The notes: generated by a model not told the origin, from the letters alone. A stretch of DNA of 64,000 nucleotides from Salinisphaera sp. LB1 (GCF_003177035.1 NZ_CP029488.1:1240001-1304000); one strand, 5' to 3'; positions 9,160 to 19,145 are shown, numbered from the stretch's first letter. Numbers and translations are program-made.

Positions 9160-9657
9160 ATGATTGAACAGTTCGTATGTATTTTCGAAAGCGGGATCGG
9201 CTATCTGCGGACAGGGTTGGCCATTGTGGTCGGCTGTCTGGTTCTTGCCGTGTTTTTCTGCGTATCGGCCAATGTCTTTGGACGCTATGTGCTCAACAGC
9301 TCCTACGACTGGGCGGCCGAGATGTCGCGCTTTTTCTTCATCTGGGCGGTACTGCTGGGCGCCGGCGTCGCCTGTCTGCGTCGCCAGAATATTGCCGTGG
9401 CCATTCTCAAGGACGCCGTGCCGGGCGGAGTGGCGGCGGTGTTCGAGCTCATCAAGATCGCGATCGTATACATGATCTGCGTGATCATCGTCTTCGCCTA
9501 TCTGCAATTGATATCCGGCTATGTGAGTTCAACGCCGTTGCTGGGTATCCCCATGACTTATCTGTACATTGCGATGGTGGTGTTTGCGGCCTTTATGTTC
9601 CTCGCCAACACCGCCGACCTGCTGCGCCTGCTGGCGCGCGCGACGCGGAGCGCCTGA
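9160..9657 (+). CDS. dctQ: TRAP transporter small permease DctQ
   Basis: A 165-residue membrane protein with four predicted helices (about 15-37, 50-70, 88-112 and 128-150). The block VFGRYVLNSSYDWAAEMSRF is the signature of DctQ, as is the following FFIWAVLLGAG. I start it at ATG 9160; an in-frame TTG at 9076 would overlap the terminator and add unrelated residues. The TGA is separated from the dctM ATG by one base, so the two permease genes are translated together. DctQ helps assemble the transporter and binds DctM. Confidence 0.92.
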   Translation: MIEQFVCIFESGIGYLRTGLAIVVGCLVLAVFFCVSANVFGRYVLNSSYDWAAEMSRFFFIWAVLLGAGVACLRRQNIAVAILKDAVPGGVAAVFELIKIAIVYMICVIIVFAYLQLISGYVSSTPLLGIPMTYLYIAMVVFAAFMFLANTADLLRLLARATRSA

Positions 9658-9658
9658 C

Positions 9659-10915
9659 ATGCTGATGCTGGGTATGTTGTTCGGGCTGCTAGCCCTGCTG
9701 GCCATCGGCGTTCCGGTTGCCATCGGCCTGGCGAGCGTGAGCATTTATCTGATGTTTCACTACGGCTATGCCTTGTCGCCCATCATCCAGCAATCGGTCA
9801 ACGGACTGGATTCTTTTCCCCTGCTGGCGATCCCGCTGTTCATTCTGGTCGGCGAGGTGATGAGCCATGGCGGCATCGCCAACCGTCTGGTGCGTTTCGC
9901 CAGTGCGCTGGTGGGGTTCATGGCCGGCGGGCTCGGCCAGATCGCCGTGGTGACTTCGATGTTTTTCGGCGGCATCAGCGGTTCGGCCGTAGCCGACGCC
10001 TCGGCGATCGGCGGCATGCTGATCAAGCCGATGAAAGATCATGGCTATTCCGGCGCAGCCGCCACCGCGATCGTGGTCGCGGCGTCGGTGGTGGGTATCA
10101 TCGTGCCGCCGTCGATCCCGATGATCCTGTTCGGCGTGGTTACTAATACGTCGATATCCAAACTGTTTCTCGCGGGCATCGTGCCGGGCCTGTTGATCAC
10201 CGCCGGCCTGATGGCCACAACCTACCTGACTTCTCGCAAGAGCGGCCGCGCCCAGGCGTTTTCGGTACGCGAGGTCATCGACTCGTTCTTCGGCGCTCTG
10301 CCCGCACTGATGCTGCCGCTGATTATCGTCGGCGGTATTCTCGGCGGTATCTTCACGCCGACCGAAAGCTCGGCCATCGCGCTGCTGTATGCCATCGTCC
10401 TCTCGATGTTTGTCTATCGCAGCCTGACGCCGCTGAAGTTCTTCAAACTCTGCATGCAGACCGGCGAGCTCACCGGCATGGTGTTGCTACTGCTGGCCTT
10501 CGCCAACGTGCTCGCCTGGCTGCTCACGGCCAACATGGTGCCGCAGGAAATCGTGACCGCGTTGACCAGCCTCACCGACCAACGTCTGCCGATGCTGGCG
10601 ATCATCATGGTGGTGCTGTTGCTGGTTGGTTTCTTCATGGACCTGACGCCGGCCATGGTCATCCTCGCGCCGTTGATGACGCCGGTGGTGACCAAGCTCG
10701 GCATCGACCCGGTTTATTTCGGCGTGCTGATGTCGTTCGCACTCGGCATCGGCCTGATCACCCCGCCCGTGGGCACCGTGCTCTATGTCGGTTGTGGCGT
10801 GGGTGGCGTCAGCATGGAGAAACTCTCACGCAGCCTGCTGCCCTACTACGGCGTGCTGTTTGCACTGCTGTTCCTGTTCATTCTCTTCCCCGGACTTGTG
10901 CTGTGGTACCAGTAA
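9659..10915 (+). CDS. dctM: TRAP transporter large permease DctM
   Basis: A 418-residue, strongly hydrophobic permease of the DctM/SiaM family, with about twelve membrane segments. Family motifs include SVNGLDSFPLLAIPLFILVG, FFGGISGSAVADASAIG, AASVVGIIVPPSIPMILFG and FTPTESSAIALLYA. It is the sodium-coupled transport channel that receives substrate from DctP. The start at ATG 9659 overlaps nothing and removes a meaningless N-terminal extension seen in the same frame. The dehydrogenase gene begins 43 bases downstream, so it is probably in the same transcript. Confidence 0.94.
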   Translation: MLMLGMLFGLLALLAIGVPVAIGLASVSIYLMFHYGYALSPIIQQSVNGLDSFPLLAIPLFILVGEVMSHGGIANRLVRFASALVGFMAGGLGQIAVVTSMFFGGISGSAVADASAIGGMLIKPMKDHGYSGAAATAIVVAASVVGIIVPPSIPMILFGVVTNTSISKLFLAGIVPGLLITAGLMATTYLTSRKSGRAQAFSVREVIDSFFGALPALMLPLIIVGGILGGIFTPTESSAIALLYAIVLSMFVYRSLTPLKFFKLCMQTGELTGMVLLLLAFANVLAWLLTANMVPQEIVTALTSLTDQRLPMLAIIMVVLLLVGFFMDLTPAMVILAPLMTPVVTKLGIDPVYFGVLMSFALGIGLITPPVGTVLYVGCGVGGVSMEKLSRSLLPYYGVLFALLFLFILFPGLVLWYQ

Positions 10916-10958
10916 AACGCGAACCCGGGTCCCACCAACTCCATCCGACGGACCACCG

Positions 10959-11990
10959 ATGAGCCGTACCTTTCGTATTCTCACGCCCGACGCCCAATAC
11001 GACGACGATGCCGAACTCGAGCGCGAGACCGCCGGCCCGGATTTCGCATTCGATATCTTTCGCGAACGCGACGCTGCGCGCGTCGACGAGCAGTACTGGC
11101 GAGCGGCCGATGCGCTGCTGGTCTGGCACGAAGTATTCATCGACCGCGAACTGATCGCGAAACTCGACAACTGCCGCGTGATCGTGCGCGCCGGGGTCGG
11201 TTTCGATCATATCGATCTGGACGCCGCCGCGGCGGCCGGCATCCCGGTCTGCAACACGCCGGACTACGGCACCAGCGAAGTCGCCGATCATGCCATCGGC
11301 ATGTTGCTGGCCTTCCGGCGCGGGCTGGTGTTTCACGACCAGCGCCTGCAACGCGCGCCGGTGGATGCCTTCAAGCCCGGCGCGCCGCAGGTCGAGCGCG
11401 TGCGCGGCAGCCGTCTTGGTATCGTCGGGCTGGGGCGCATCGGCACCGCCACCGCGCTGCGCGCCAAGGCTTTCGGCATCGAAGTGGTCGCCTACGATCC
11501 GGAGCTGCCGCGCGGCCAGGAGATCGCGGTTGGCGTGTCGCGGGTCGACAGCCTGGCCGAACTGCTGCAAAGCTGCGATGCCGTCACCCTGCATACGCCG
11601 CTCAACGAGCAGACCCATCACCTGATCGATGCCGAAGCGCTGGCGCGCATGCCGAAACACGCGGTGCTGATCAACACCGCCCGCGGCGCCGTCATAGATA
11701 TCGATGCACTCTACGACGCGCTTATCGAGGGCCGGATCGCCGGCGCCGCGCTGGACGTACTGCCCGAGGAGCCGCCGGACATGAACCGGCCGTTGTTCAC
11801 CGCCATCGAACGCGGCGACGAACGCCTCAAGGATCGGCTGATCCTCACCCCGCACGCCGCCTGGTACAGCCCGGCCAGCCGTGCCGATGCACGCCGGCTG
11901 TCGACCGAAACCCTGACCCGCTACCTGCGCGGCGAGGGGCTGCGCAACTGCGTCAACGCCGGGCTTGTGAAGCAATACGGCCACGGCTGA
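10959..11990 (+). CDS. D-isomer-specific 2-hydroxyacid dehydrogenase (CtBP/SerA-like)
   Basis: A 343-residue NAD-dependent dehydrogenase. The nucleotide-binding motif GLGRIG is near residue 155; the catalytic set is Arg in NTARGAVID, Glu in LPEEPPD and His in TPHAAWYS (near 299). The N-terminal half has RAGVGFDHIDLDAAAAAGIP, typical of C-terminal-binding-protein-like members. It should interconvert a 2-keto acid and a D-2-hydroxy acid. Position immediately behind dctM makes it a likely first enzyme acting on the imported compound. No ACT domain is present, so it is unlikely to be the main SerA. Confidence 0.88.
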   Translation: MSRTFRILTPDAQYDDDAELERETAGPDFAFDIFRERDAARVDEQYWRAADALLVWHEVFIDRELIAKLDNCRVIVRAGVGFDHIDLDAAAAAGIPVCNTPDYGTSEVADHAIGMLLAFRRGLVFHDQRLQRAPVDAFKPGAPQVERVRGSRLGIVGLGRIGTATALRAKAFGIEVVAYDPELPRGQEIAVGVSRVDSLAELLQSCDAVTLHTPLNEQTHHLIDAEALARMPKHAVLINTARGAVIDIDALYDALIEGRIAGAALDVLPEEPPDMNRPLFTAIERGDERLKDRLILTPHAAWYSPASRADARRLSTETLTRYLRGEGLRNCVNAGLVKQYGHG

Positions 11991-12093
11991 GCCCGGGGCG
12001 AAGCCTGCATCCAGGCGGCGCGTTCACGGGTAGGATGCAGAGATCGACTTTTCCCGCCGCCTGCGTGGCGGGACCGACGCTTCATCTGTGTCT

Positions 12094-13710
12094 ATGCAAC
12101 TCAGCTTCCTCGGCGGCGCCGAGAGCGTGACCGGCTCGGCCAGCCTGCTGGTCGACGCGCGCCTCGGCGTTCGTTTTCTTATCGACTGCGGCGCGCACGC
12201 CGAGCGCGGCGCCGGATTCGCGGACGGCGCGCCCAGACTGGGCTTCGACGCCCGGCAACTGGATTTCGTGGTGCTCACCCATGCCCATCGCGACCACACC
12301 GGCCGGCTGCCGCAATTGCACCGTGCCGGATTCCGCGGCCCGGTGTACTGCACCGAGGCCACCGCCGGGCTGACCGAACTGGCGCTGCTCGACGCCGCGA
12401 AGTTCAGCGACGAATACGACGCGGCGGACGTCGAACGGATCGATTTCCAGCCGCTCGACAAGCGCCCGGACTTCGCCTTCGATCGCGCCCTGCGCTTGCA
12501 CGGCCTGTGGCTGACCTTTCATCGCAGCGCGCATATTCTCGGCGCGGTCGCGGTGACCGTGACCTGGCGCAGCCGCGTGGGCATGGAACGCTCGATCGTG
12601 TTCAGCGGCGACATCGGCGGCAATACGCCCGACAACCCGTTCCAATCGCTGCTGGCCGGCCAGACCCTGCCGGGCCCGGCCGATTACATGGTGGTGGAAT
12701 CCACGCGCGGCGCTGAGCCGGCGCGCGCGGCGCACTACAAATCGTTCGCCGCGCGCATGCTCGCGTGGTCCGAGTTGTTTGCCGACAGCGACGCCCGTGG
12801 CGGCGGGCCGGTGATCGCGCCCTGTTTCGCCATCCATCGTGCCCAGGAACTGCTGTTCGACCTGGACTACGTGCTACGCACGACAGATATCGGCCGCCCG
12901 GATGCCCAGGGCCGGCCACGCTGGCTGTCGCTGGATGCGCCGCTGGCCGTGCGCATGACCGATGTCTTCGGCGCCGCACTCGCGGATGGCAGCGGCGGCG
13001 GCACCGCCGCGCGCTCCTACCGCAATCCCCTGCTGGCCGAGCGCCTCGGCCTGAGCGAGGAAACCGAAGTGGACGCCCATCTGGCTGCGCTCTGGCAACG
13101 CGTGCAGTACAACCGCGCGCCCGGCGGTACGCTGCGTGCCATGCGCGATCCGGCGCTCAATCGCCTGATCGCACTGGCCGGCAGCGGCATGTGCCAGGGC
13201 GGGCGCATCGTCGATTTCATCGTCGATCAAATCAGCAATCCGGCCGCGACCGTCGTGCTCTGCGGCTATGCCCCGCCCGACACCGGCGCCGGCCGCCTGC
13301 GCCAGCTCGCCGCCGGCGAATGGCCTAGCGACACGCCCCTGGCGCTGGGCAACGCCCGCATCGAGCCCGAACGCGTCCGCGCACGCATCGTCGACTTCGG
13401 CGACTATTATTCCGGCCATGGCGACGTGGAGGCGCTCGCCCGTTTTGTCTTCGAGCGGAATCGCGATGCCGCGACCACACGTCCCGCAACGGTGTATCTC
13501 AACCACGGCGATCCCGAGATGCGCAACGGGCTGGCAACGACGCTCCGGGCTCGCGCCGCCACCGGGCCGGCGACCGATCGGGCGATCGCGGGCGTCGAAC
13601 TGGCCGAGACGGGACGAGTCTATGATCTCGATGCGGCCGATTTGCGGTGGCGCAATCGTCCCATGCCCAGCCTGAGCGCGCTGCGCCGCGCCGACGAAAC
13701 CATCGAGTAG
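12094..13710 (+). CDS. Metallo-beta-lactamase/beta-CASP ribonuclease-like protein
   Basis: A 538-residue protein opening MQLSFLGGAESVTGSASLLV, the standard start of the YSH1/CPSF-73-like family. Metal ligands are visible in THAHRDHTG (near residue 63), in the HRSAHILGA block and in FSGDIGG. The beta-CASP insertion and the C-terminal RMMBL part follow (SGSGMCQGG-like AGSGMCQGGR, DYYSGHGDVEALARF). Relatives are RNA exo- or endonucleases, some involved in DNA repair. An in-frame GTG two codons upstream is a possible start. A 7-bp hairpin at 12052-12073 lies in its leader. Confidence 0.88.
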   Translation: MQLSFLGGAESVTGSASLLVDARLGVRFLIDCGAHAERGAGFADGAPRLGFDARQLDFVVLTHAHRDHTGRLPQLHRAGFRGPVYCTEATAGLTELALLDAAKFSDEYDAADVERIDFQPLDKRPDFAFDRALRLHGLWLTFHRSAHILGAVAVTVTWRSRVGMERSIVFSGDIGGNTPDNPFQSLLAGQTLPGPADYMVVESTRGAEPARAAHYKSFAARMLAWSELFADSDARGGGPVIAPCFAIHRAQELLFDLDYVLRTTDIGRPDAQGRPRWLSLDAPLAVRMTDVFGAALADGSGGGTAARSYRNPLLAERLGLSEETEVDAHLAALWQRVQYNRAPGGTLRAMRDPALNRLIALAGSGMCQGGRIVDFIVDQISNPAATVVLCGYAPPDTGAGRLRQLAAGEWPSDTPLALGNARIEPERVRARIVDFGDYYSGHGDVEALARFVFERNRDAATTRPATVYLNHGDPEMRNGLATTLRARAATGPATDRAIAGVELAETGRVYDLDAADLRWRNRPMPSLSALRRADETIE

Positions 13711-13947
13711 TCGCATGGGCGGGTCAAACCACGCGCCCACGCCACGGATGCAAGACCTTTCGACACTGGACAGCGCGGGCCGCGGCCGCTGCAATAAGAC
13801 ATCATCGAACCGCACGTCGGGCGCCATGCCTCGACCCATGCCGGCGCCGGGTGTCCGAGCCAACATCTCGCGCATGAACAAGGAGACAATCTGCGCCGCG
13901 ACGCCTGCATACGTCCGCCGAGCGAGCCCGATGGCGGTCCGGCCCGC

Positions 13948-14817
13948 ATGGCCCGGGTCGCCGCTATCTGCCGCCGGGACGCGCTCGATGCGCTTTCGGC
14001 TTCGCGTTGGCTGGCGCAGCTGCCGCGCCGCCTTTTGCTGCGCGTGGTGGCGCGCCGCATCGATGGGTTCGCCCGGCAGCTGATCGAGTTCGATGACCGC
14101 ATCGCCAGCGACGGGCTGGCCGCCGCCTGCGCCTGGGGCCTCGGCCAGTGGGCCGGCCCGGTGTCACAACACGGCGAGCCGGCGGCGCCCGGCCAACCGC
14201 TGCTGCTGGTATCGAATCATCCCGGGCTGGTTGACGCGGTGGCGCTGTTGTCGCGACTGGCTGAACACGACGTCCGCCTACTGGTCGCCGAACGCCCCCT
14301 GTTCCATGCCCTGCCGGCCCTTCGGCAGCACCTGATCATGGTGGCCGCGGCCGGCGGCGGTCGGGCCTTTGCGGTGCGTGCCGCCACCCGGCATTTGCGC
14401 GCCGGCGGCACGCTGCTGACCTACCCCGCCGGGCGCATCGAGCCCGACCCGGCATCGGATCTGAACGACGCGCTGACCGCACTCGAATGCTGGTCGCCCA
14501 GCGCCAGCTACCTCGCGCGTCGTGTGCCGGAGCTGAGGGTGCAACCGGTTACCGTGAGCCATGTCATCGCAGCGCGCTATCGTGGCCACTGGCTGGCTCA
14601 CCGGGCCGCCAACACCCACGATCGGGACGCCGTCGCCGCCGCGTTGCAAGTTCTGAGCACGCCCCCGCACGGCGCGCACCCGCAGCTGGCGTGGGGCGCC
14701 GTGCTCGCGGGCCAACCGGCCAACGCTTTACACGCGCAGACCCTGGACGAGATGGCTCGCCTGATGCGCACGTCGCGACCGTCCGCGTATGCGACCGGCA
14801 TCCGGGCTTCGTCGTGA
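13948..14817 (+). CDS. PlsC-like acyltransferase
   Basis: A 289-residue protein with the glycerolphosphate-acyltransferase block I motif NHPGLVDA (His-x4-Asp, near residue 90) preceded by a hydrophobic strand LLLVSNHP. A second conserved block, LLTYPAGRIEP, resembles the substrate-binding FPEG motif with Tyr-Pro-Ala-Gly in its place. It probably transfers an acyl chain to a lysophospholipid or similar acceptor. The SDR gene starts 72 bases downstream on the same strand. The divergence of the second motif leaves the acceptor uncertain. Confidence 0.75.
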   Translation: MARVAAICRRDALDALSASRWLAQLPRRLLLRVVARRIDGFARQLIEFDDRIASDGLAAACAWGLGQWAGPVSQHGEPAAPGQPLLLVSNHPGLVDAVALLSRLAEHDVRLLVAERPLFHALPALRQHLIMVAAAGGGRAFAVRAATRHLRAGGTLLTYPAGRIEPDPASDLNDALTALECWSPSASYLARRVPELRVQPVTVSHVIAARYRGHWLAHRAANTHDRDAVAAALQVLSTPPHGAHPQLAWGAVLAGQPANALHAQTLDEMARLMRTSRPSAYATGIRASS

Positions 14818-14889
14818 GCCGGGCTGCTTGTCCCCGGCCGGGTCTACCCTCATAACTGTGGATACACCCCGAAAAACGAGACAATCGAC

Positions 14890-15750
14890 ATGACGCATCC
14901 CGCTCTGGTACCGGGCCAGGTGGCCGTGGTGATCGGCGGCGCGGCCGGCATCGGCCGCGCCGCGGCCGAGGGTTTCGCCAAGCGTGGCCTGCATGTCTGC
15001 ATCGCGGACCGCGACATGGAGCGTCTCGCCGAGGCCGAAGCCGCGGTGCGGGCGGCCGGCGCGGATCACGATGCCGACGTGATGACCCACGCCGTGGATG
15101 TCGCCGACGTGCAGCAGGTCATCACGCTGGAATCGGTCGTGCGCTCGCGCTTCGGCGGCACCGATGTGCTCATGAACAACGCCGGCGTCCAGCCCGGCAG
15201 CCACATCTTCGGCCCGGCCGAGAACTGGCGCCAGGTGATCGGCATCAACCTCTGGGGCGCGATCCACGGCACCCAGACATTCGTGCCGAAGATGCTCGAG
15301 CGCAGCGGCCCTGGCCTGGTCATCAACACCGGCTCCAAGCAGGGCATTACCACCCCGCCGGGCGATCCGGCCTACAACACCGCCAAGGCCGGGCTGAAAG
15401 CCTTCACCGAAGCGCTGGCGCACGAACTGCGCAACACCGACGGCTGCGAGCTGACCGCGCATCTGCTGATCCCTGGCTTCGTGTTCACCCAGCTCACCCG
15501 CCCGGGCGAGACCGAAAAACCGGAATCGGCCTGGACCCCGGAACAGACCGCCGACTTCATGTTCGATCGTCTCGATGCCGGCGATTTCTACATCCTCTGC
15601 CCGGACAACGACGTCCCGCGCTGGCTCGACGAAAAACGCATGCAGTGGGCGATCGGGGATATCGTCGAGAACCGCCCACCGTTGTCGCGTTGGCATCCGG
15701 ATTACGCCGATGCCTTCAAGGCATTCGTGAACGACGGTGCGAAGGGCTGA
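14890..15750 (+). CDS. Short-chain dehydrogenase/reductase
   Basis: A 286-residue classical SDR. It shows the NAD(P) motif GGAAGIGRA (near 17-25), the acidic residue in IADRDME that favours NAD, NNAG (near 97), the catalytic Ser in NTGSKQG (near 148) and Tyr-x3-Lys in YNTAKAG (near 162). The C-terminal extension FYILCPDNDVPRWLDEKR is seen in SDRs acting on fatty or aromatic alcohols in proteobacteria. Substrate is not determinable. It follows the acyltransferase and converges on the APC permease gene. Confidence 0.88.
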   Translation: MTHPALVPGQVAVVIGGAAGIGRAAAEGFAKRGLHVCIADRDMERLAEAEAAVRAAGADHDADVMTHAVDVADVQQVITLESVVRSRFGGTDVLMNNAGVQPGSHIFGPAENWRQVIGINLWGAIHGTQTFVPKMLERSGPGLVINTGSKQGITTPPGDPAYNTAKAGLKAFTEALAHELRNTDGCELTAHLLIPGFVFTQLTRPGETEKPESAWTPEQTADFMFDRLDAGDFYILCPDNDVPRWLDEKRMQWAIGDIVENRPPLSRWHPDYADAFKAFVNDGAKG

Positions 15751-15780
15751 CGACCCGGCGCGTGTGCCCGGTGAATCTGT

Positions 15781-17097
15781 TCAGTGGTAGCGGCGCTGCA
15801 GGAAATGACCGCGCACGCTGCGTCCGTAGACGAATTCGAACAGCACGGCGACGACGATAAATCCGGCGAAGACGGCCACGCCGGCGGGATTGCTGCGCCA
15901 CGTGTGGCCAATCAGCACAGCCAGCGCCATCGCGCATAACAGTACCCCCAACCCGTGCAGCGCGCGCACTCCATGGATTTGCGGGGCCAGCCGCCAGGCC
16001 GCGGCATTGACCAGGGCGAACACCAGCAGAAAGCTCGCACTGCCGATGATGGCGATATCGGTCAAGTCGATGGCATTGGCCAGAAAAAGGCTGAGTAGGG
16101 CCGTGGCCAGAACGCCGGTCATCGGCAGGCCGTGGCGTTCGGCATCGAACCGGCTGGGCAGCACGCCATCGCGCGCCAGCACATAACCCAAGCGGGCGTT
16201 GCCATATAGCGTGGCGTTGATCGCGGACAACGTGGCCAGCACGGCGGCGAGCGCCACCAGCACGAAACCGGCCCGGCCGAGCGCCGGTTCGGCGGCCACC
16301 GCGAGCACGTAGTCGCGCACCGCCAGCACCTGGGCTTCGGGCACCGTACCCACGGCAATCATCGCGATCAGCACATAGAGCGCGATCACCGACACGACCG
16401 CGATGAGAAAGGCGCGCGGCAGGTTGCGCGCGGGGTTGCGGATATCCTCGGCCGAGTTCGCGATGAGCTCGAAGCCCTCGTAGGCCACGAAGATGATCAT
16501 GCCGGCCGAGACGATCGATAACATCGAGCCCCAATGCGCGGGGGCGAGCCGGGAAGCATCCACATGCGACGCGCTGAACACGATCACAATCGCCAGCAAC
16601 GCGATCTTGAGCGCCACCACCGCGGTTTCGGACCGACTCACCAGCGACGCGCTGACGAGATTGATCACGGTCGGCAGCACGATCGCCAGACTGATCAGGG
16701 CGTGCTCGAGCAGCACGCCGCGGCCGGAGCCGAAAAAGGTACCGGCATAGGAGGCAAACGCGGTGGCATACAGGGCGATGGTGACCAGATAGCTCAGCCA
16801 CAGCATCAGATTGACACTGCCGGACAACAGATTGTTGCCGAAGGCCGCATCGATGAAAGCCACCGTTCCGCCACGGCTGGGATAGGCCACCGACAGTTTC
16901 GCATAGGCCACCGCCGTGACCAGCGCGATCACGCCGCCAACCAGAAAGGCCACCGGTGTCGCGCCATGCGACAGCGCCATCGCCTCGCCGAGCACGGCGA
17001 AGATGCCGCCGCCCACCATGCCGCCCACACCGATCGCTACCGCGCCCCAAAGGCCGACCGCGCGATCCGTCCCGGCGGCCTGTTCGCCCGACACCAT
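15781..17097 (-). CDS. APC-family amino acid permease
   Basis: A 438-residue transporter with about twelve membrane helices. The N-terminal segment LWGAVAIGVGGMVGGGIFAV contains the G-x-G-x-GGGIF unwound helix that binds the amino acid backbone in this superfamily. AYEGFELIANSAEDIRNP is the conserved helix 6 region and matches the amine/cationic amino acid branch. It imports or exchanges an amino acid or amine across the inner membrane. It is divergent from the pyridoxal reductase gene with a 210-bp shared upstream region. Confidence 0.9.
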   Translation of the reverse strand: MVSGEQAAGTDRAVGLWGAVAIGVGGMVGGGIFAVLGEAMALSHGATPVAFLVGGVIALVTAVAYAKLSVAYPSRGGTVAFIDAAFGNNLLSGSVNLMLWLSYLVTIALYATAFASYAGTFFGSGRGVLLEHALISLAIVLPTVINLVSASLVSRSETAVVALKIALLAIVIVFSASHVDASRLAPAHWGSMLSIVSAGMIIFVAYEGFELIANSAEDIRNPARNLPRAFLIAVVSVIALYVLIAMIAVGTVPEAQVLAVRDYVLAVAAEPALGRAGFVLVALAAVLATLSAINATLYGNARLGYVLARDGVLPSRFDAERHGLPMTGVLATALLSLFLANAIDLTDIAIIGSASFLLVFALVNAAAWRLAPQIHGVRALHGLGVLLCAMALAVLIGHTWRSNPAGVAVFAGFIVVAVLFEFVYGRSVRGHFLQRRYH

Positions 17098-17308
17098 CGG
17101 CTCAGCTCACCCTGCCCGCGAATCGGCACACGGCTTCGATGGGCCGAATGCGGCGATTGATCCGATGGCACACACCCGGCTCGGTCTTCATCGTCGCAAG
17201 TCTCGCACACTTTCCGCCGGCCAAGGCTTGTTCCGACGCTCGGCAATATTGTCGGACGCGGTCACACCGTCTAACCTGACTCGCGTTCTACACGCCAGAT
17301 GCGCCCGC

Positions 17309-18175
17309 ATGAACATCGACCAGGCCGGCACTTATACACTCGGCGATCGCCGCGTCAAACGCATGGGCTACGGCGCCATGCAGCTGGCCGGCCCGGGCGT
17401 ATTCGGGCCACCCAAAGACCCCGATACCGCCCGCGCGGTTCTGCAGCAGGCGCTCGCCGGCGGGGTCGATCATATCGACACCTCGGACTTCTACGGCCCG
17501 CACGTCACCAACCACCTGATTCGCGAGGCACTGCATCCTTATCCGGCGGATCTCACGCTCGTTACCAAGATCGGCGCGAAACGCGGCGAGGATGGCGCCT
17601 GGAATCCGGCATTCGCGCCGGACGAACTGTGGCGCGCCGTGCATGACAATCTCCAACACCTTGGGCTGGAGACGCTCGATGTCGTGAACCTGCGGGCGAT
17701 GTTCTCGGCCCACGGGCCGGCCGAAGGCTCGCTCGCCGAAGCGCTGGACGTACTGGCCGAGCTGCAGCGCGAAGGGCTGGTGCGGCATATTGGTCTCAGC
17801 AACGTTACCCCGACCCAGGTCGCCGAGGCCCGGGCGATCATGGATATCGTCTGCGTGCAGAACTTCTACAATCTCGCCCATCGCGACGACGATGCCCTGA
17901 TCGACGAGCTCGCCGACCACGGCATCGCCTACGTGCCGTTCTTCCCGCTTGGCGGCTTTAATCCGCTGCAGTCCGGGATTCTCGACGCGGTCGCCGCCCG
18001 CCGGAACGTCACGCCGATGCAGATCGCGCTGGCCTGGCTGCTGCAACGCTCGCCCAACATCCTGCTGATACCGGGCACCTCGTCGCCGCAGCACCTGCGC
18101 GAGAACCTGGCAGCGACCGCCCTGGAATTGACCGCTGACGATCTGGCCGAGCTGGACCGCGTAGCCGACGAGTAA
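17309..18175 (+). CDS. pdxI: Aldo/keto reductase, pyridoxal reductase PdxI (YdbC) type
   Basis: A 288-residue aldo/keto reductase closely resembling E. coli YdbC throughout: MGYGAMQLAGPGVFGPP, HIDTSDFYGPHVTN, VTKIGAKRGED and HIGLSNVTPTQVAEA. YdbC was shown to be an NADPH-dependent pyridoxal reductase (PdxI) in vitamin B6 salvage. Asp, Tyr and Lys of the catalytic tetrad are present; the usual catalytic His is replaced by Asn in VVNLRAM, which is also so in YdbC. ATG 17309 is chosen because upstream codons in this frame do not match the family. Confidence 0.88.
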   Translation: MNIDQAGTYTLGDRRVKRMGYGAMQLAGPGVFGPPKDPDTARAVLQQALAGGVDHIDTSDFYGPHVTNHLIREALHPYPADLTLVTKIGAKRGEDGAWNPAFAPDELWRAVHDNLQHLGLETLDVVNLRAMFSAHGPAEGSLAEALDVLAELQREGLVRHIGLSNVTPTQVAEARAIMDIVCVQNFYNLAHRDDDALIDELADHGIAYVPFFPLGGFNPLQSGILDAVAARRNVTPMQIALAWLLQRSPNILLIPGTSSPQHLRENLAATALELTADDLAELDRVADE

Positions 18176-18227
18176 GCGCCTGTCCCGACAGACGCCAAGC
18201 CTCGGGACCGGTCGATCGCTGGTCGCG

Positions 18228-18869
18228 TCAGTCCATGTGGCCCACGGCCAACCGAACCCCCAGCCCCACGAACAGCGCGCCCACGAGCCGCTCCGCCACA
18301 CGGCCGATCGCGCGCACCGCAGGCAGCTGACCCACGCCGACCGCAGCCAGCGCGGCCAGACAGTTCACGGCCGTTCCCGTGCTGTTGAAAGTCAGCCCGA
18401 GCACGGCGAAGGCCAGCGTGCGATCGCCGGCCGCGGGATCGATGAACTGCGGCAGGAACGCCAGGAAAAACAACGCGATCTTGGGATTGAGCACGTTGAT
18501 GAGCAGCCCGCGCCGGAAGACCGCAGCCAGCCGGGGCGCCGGCAGGCGATCGCGCGGCGCCTTGGCCGGTCCGGGCGCATGGCGACGCGCCAGCAACAGC
18601 CGCAGACCGAGATAGACCAGATAACCCGCGCCCACATACTTCACCAGCGCGAAGGCCGTGGCTGACGCCGCCAGCAGCGCCGACAGCCCGACCACGGCGA
18701 GGGTGATATGCACCAGCGTACCGGCAAACACGCCCCAGGCGGCCATAATGCCGCGGACCAACCCATAACGCCCGGCATTGCTGACCACAAAGAGCATGTC
18801 GGCCCCCGGCGTGATATTGAGCAAAAGCCCGGCGCCGACAAAAAGCAGAAACTCGTGTAAACCCGGCAT
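18228..18869 (-). CDS. LysE/RhtB-family amino acid exporter
   Basis: A 213-residue membrane protein with about six helices. The N-terminal motif LLNITPGADMLFVVSNAGRY is the family hallmark (PGP/PGAD), followed by the GY.VYLGLRLL helix and the NPKIALFFLAFLPQFIDP block. These proteins export amino acids or their derivatives such as homoserine lactones. The substrate is not predictable. The gene stands alone, convergent with pdxI. Confidence 0.9.
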   Translation of the reverse strand: MPGLHEFLLFVGAGLLLNITPGADMLFVVSNAGRYGLVRGIMAAWGVFAGTLVHITLAVVGLSALLAASATAFALVKYVGAGYLVYLGLRLLLARRHAPGPAKAPRDRLPAPRLAAVFRRGLLINVLNPKIALFFLAFLPQFIDPAAGDRTLAFAVLGLTFNSTGTAVNCLAALAAVGVGQLPAVRAIGRVAERLVGALFVGLGVRLAVGHMD

Positions 18870-19145
18870 GAATCACCCTCGATCCGCGTACTTGGCAATT
18901 AGCTCGCGCCGCCACCCGAAGCAATGCGTGCGCGGGCTGCAGGGCGAATAGAGGAATCCCCGTAGTCGCAGTAGTCAGCCGCACGGATTAACGGGCGCAG
19001 GCGCTGCTGATAGCGTGCATTAAACGTCCGACCAGCATGCCGTCGATCGACGCCGCGCCGGCGACCCTGCCGGCCGATGGCGAAAAGCGCGACCGCGCAG
19101 CAGGCATGTCGAGCTGCCCTCGATTCTATAACGCGGAGCATTGTT

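Noticed and set aside
12052-12073. TCCCGCC/GGCGGGA hairpin as a riboswitch or terminator
   Set aside because: A single short stem 20 bases from the ATG with no T-tract and no other conserved structure.
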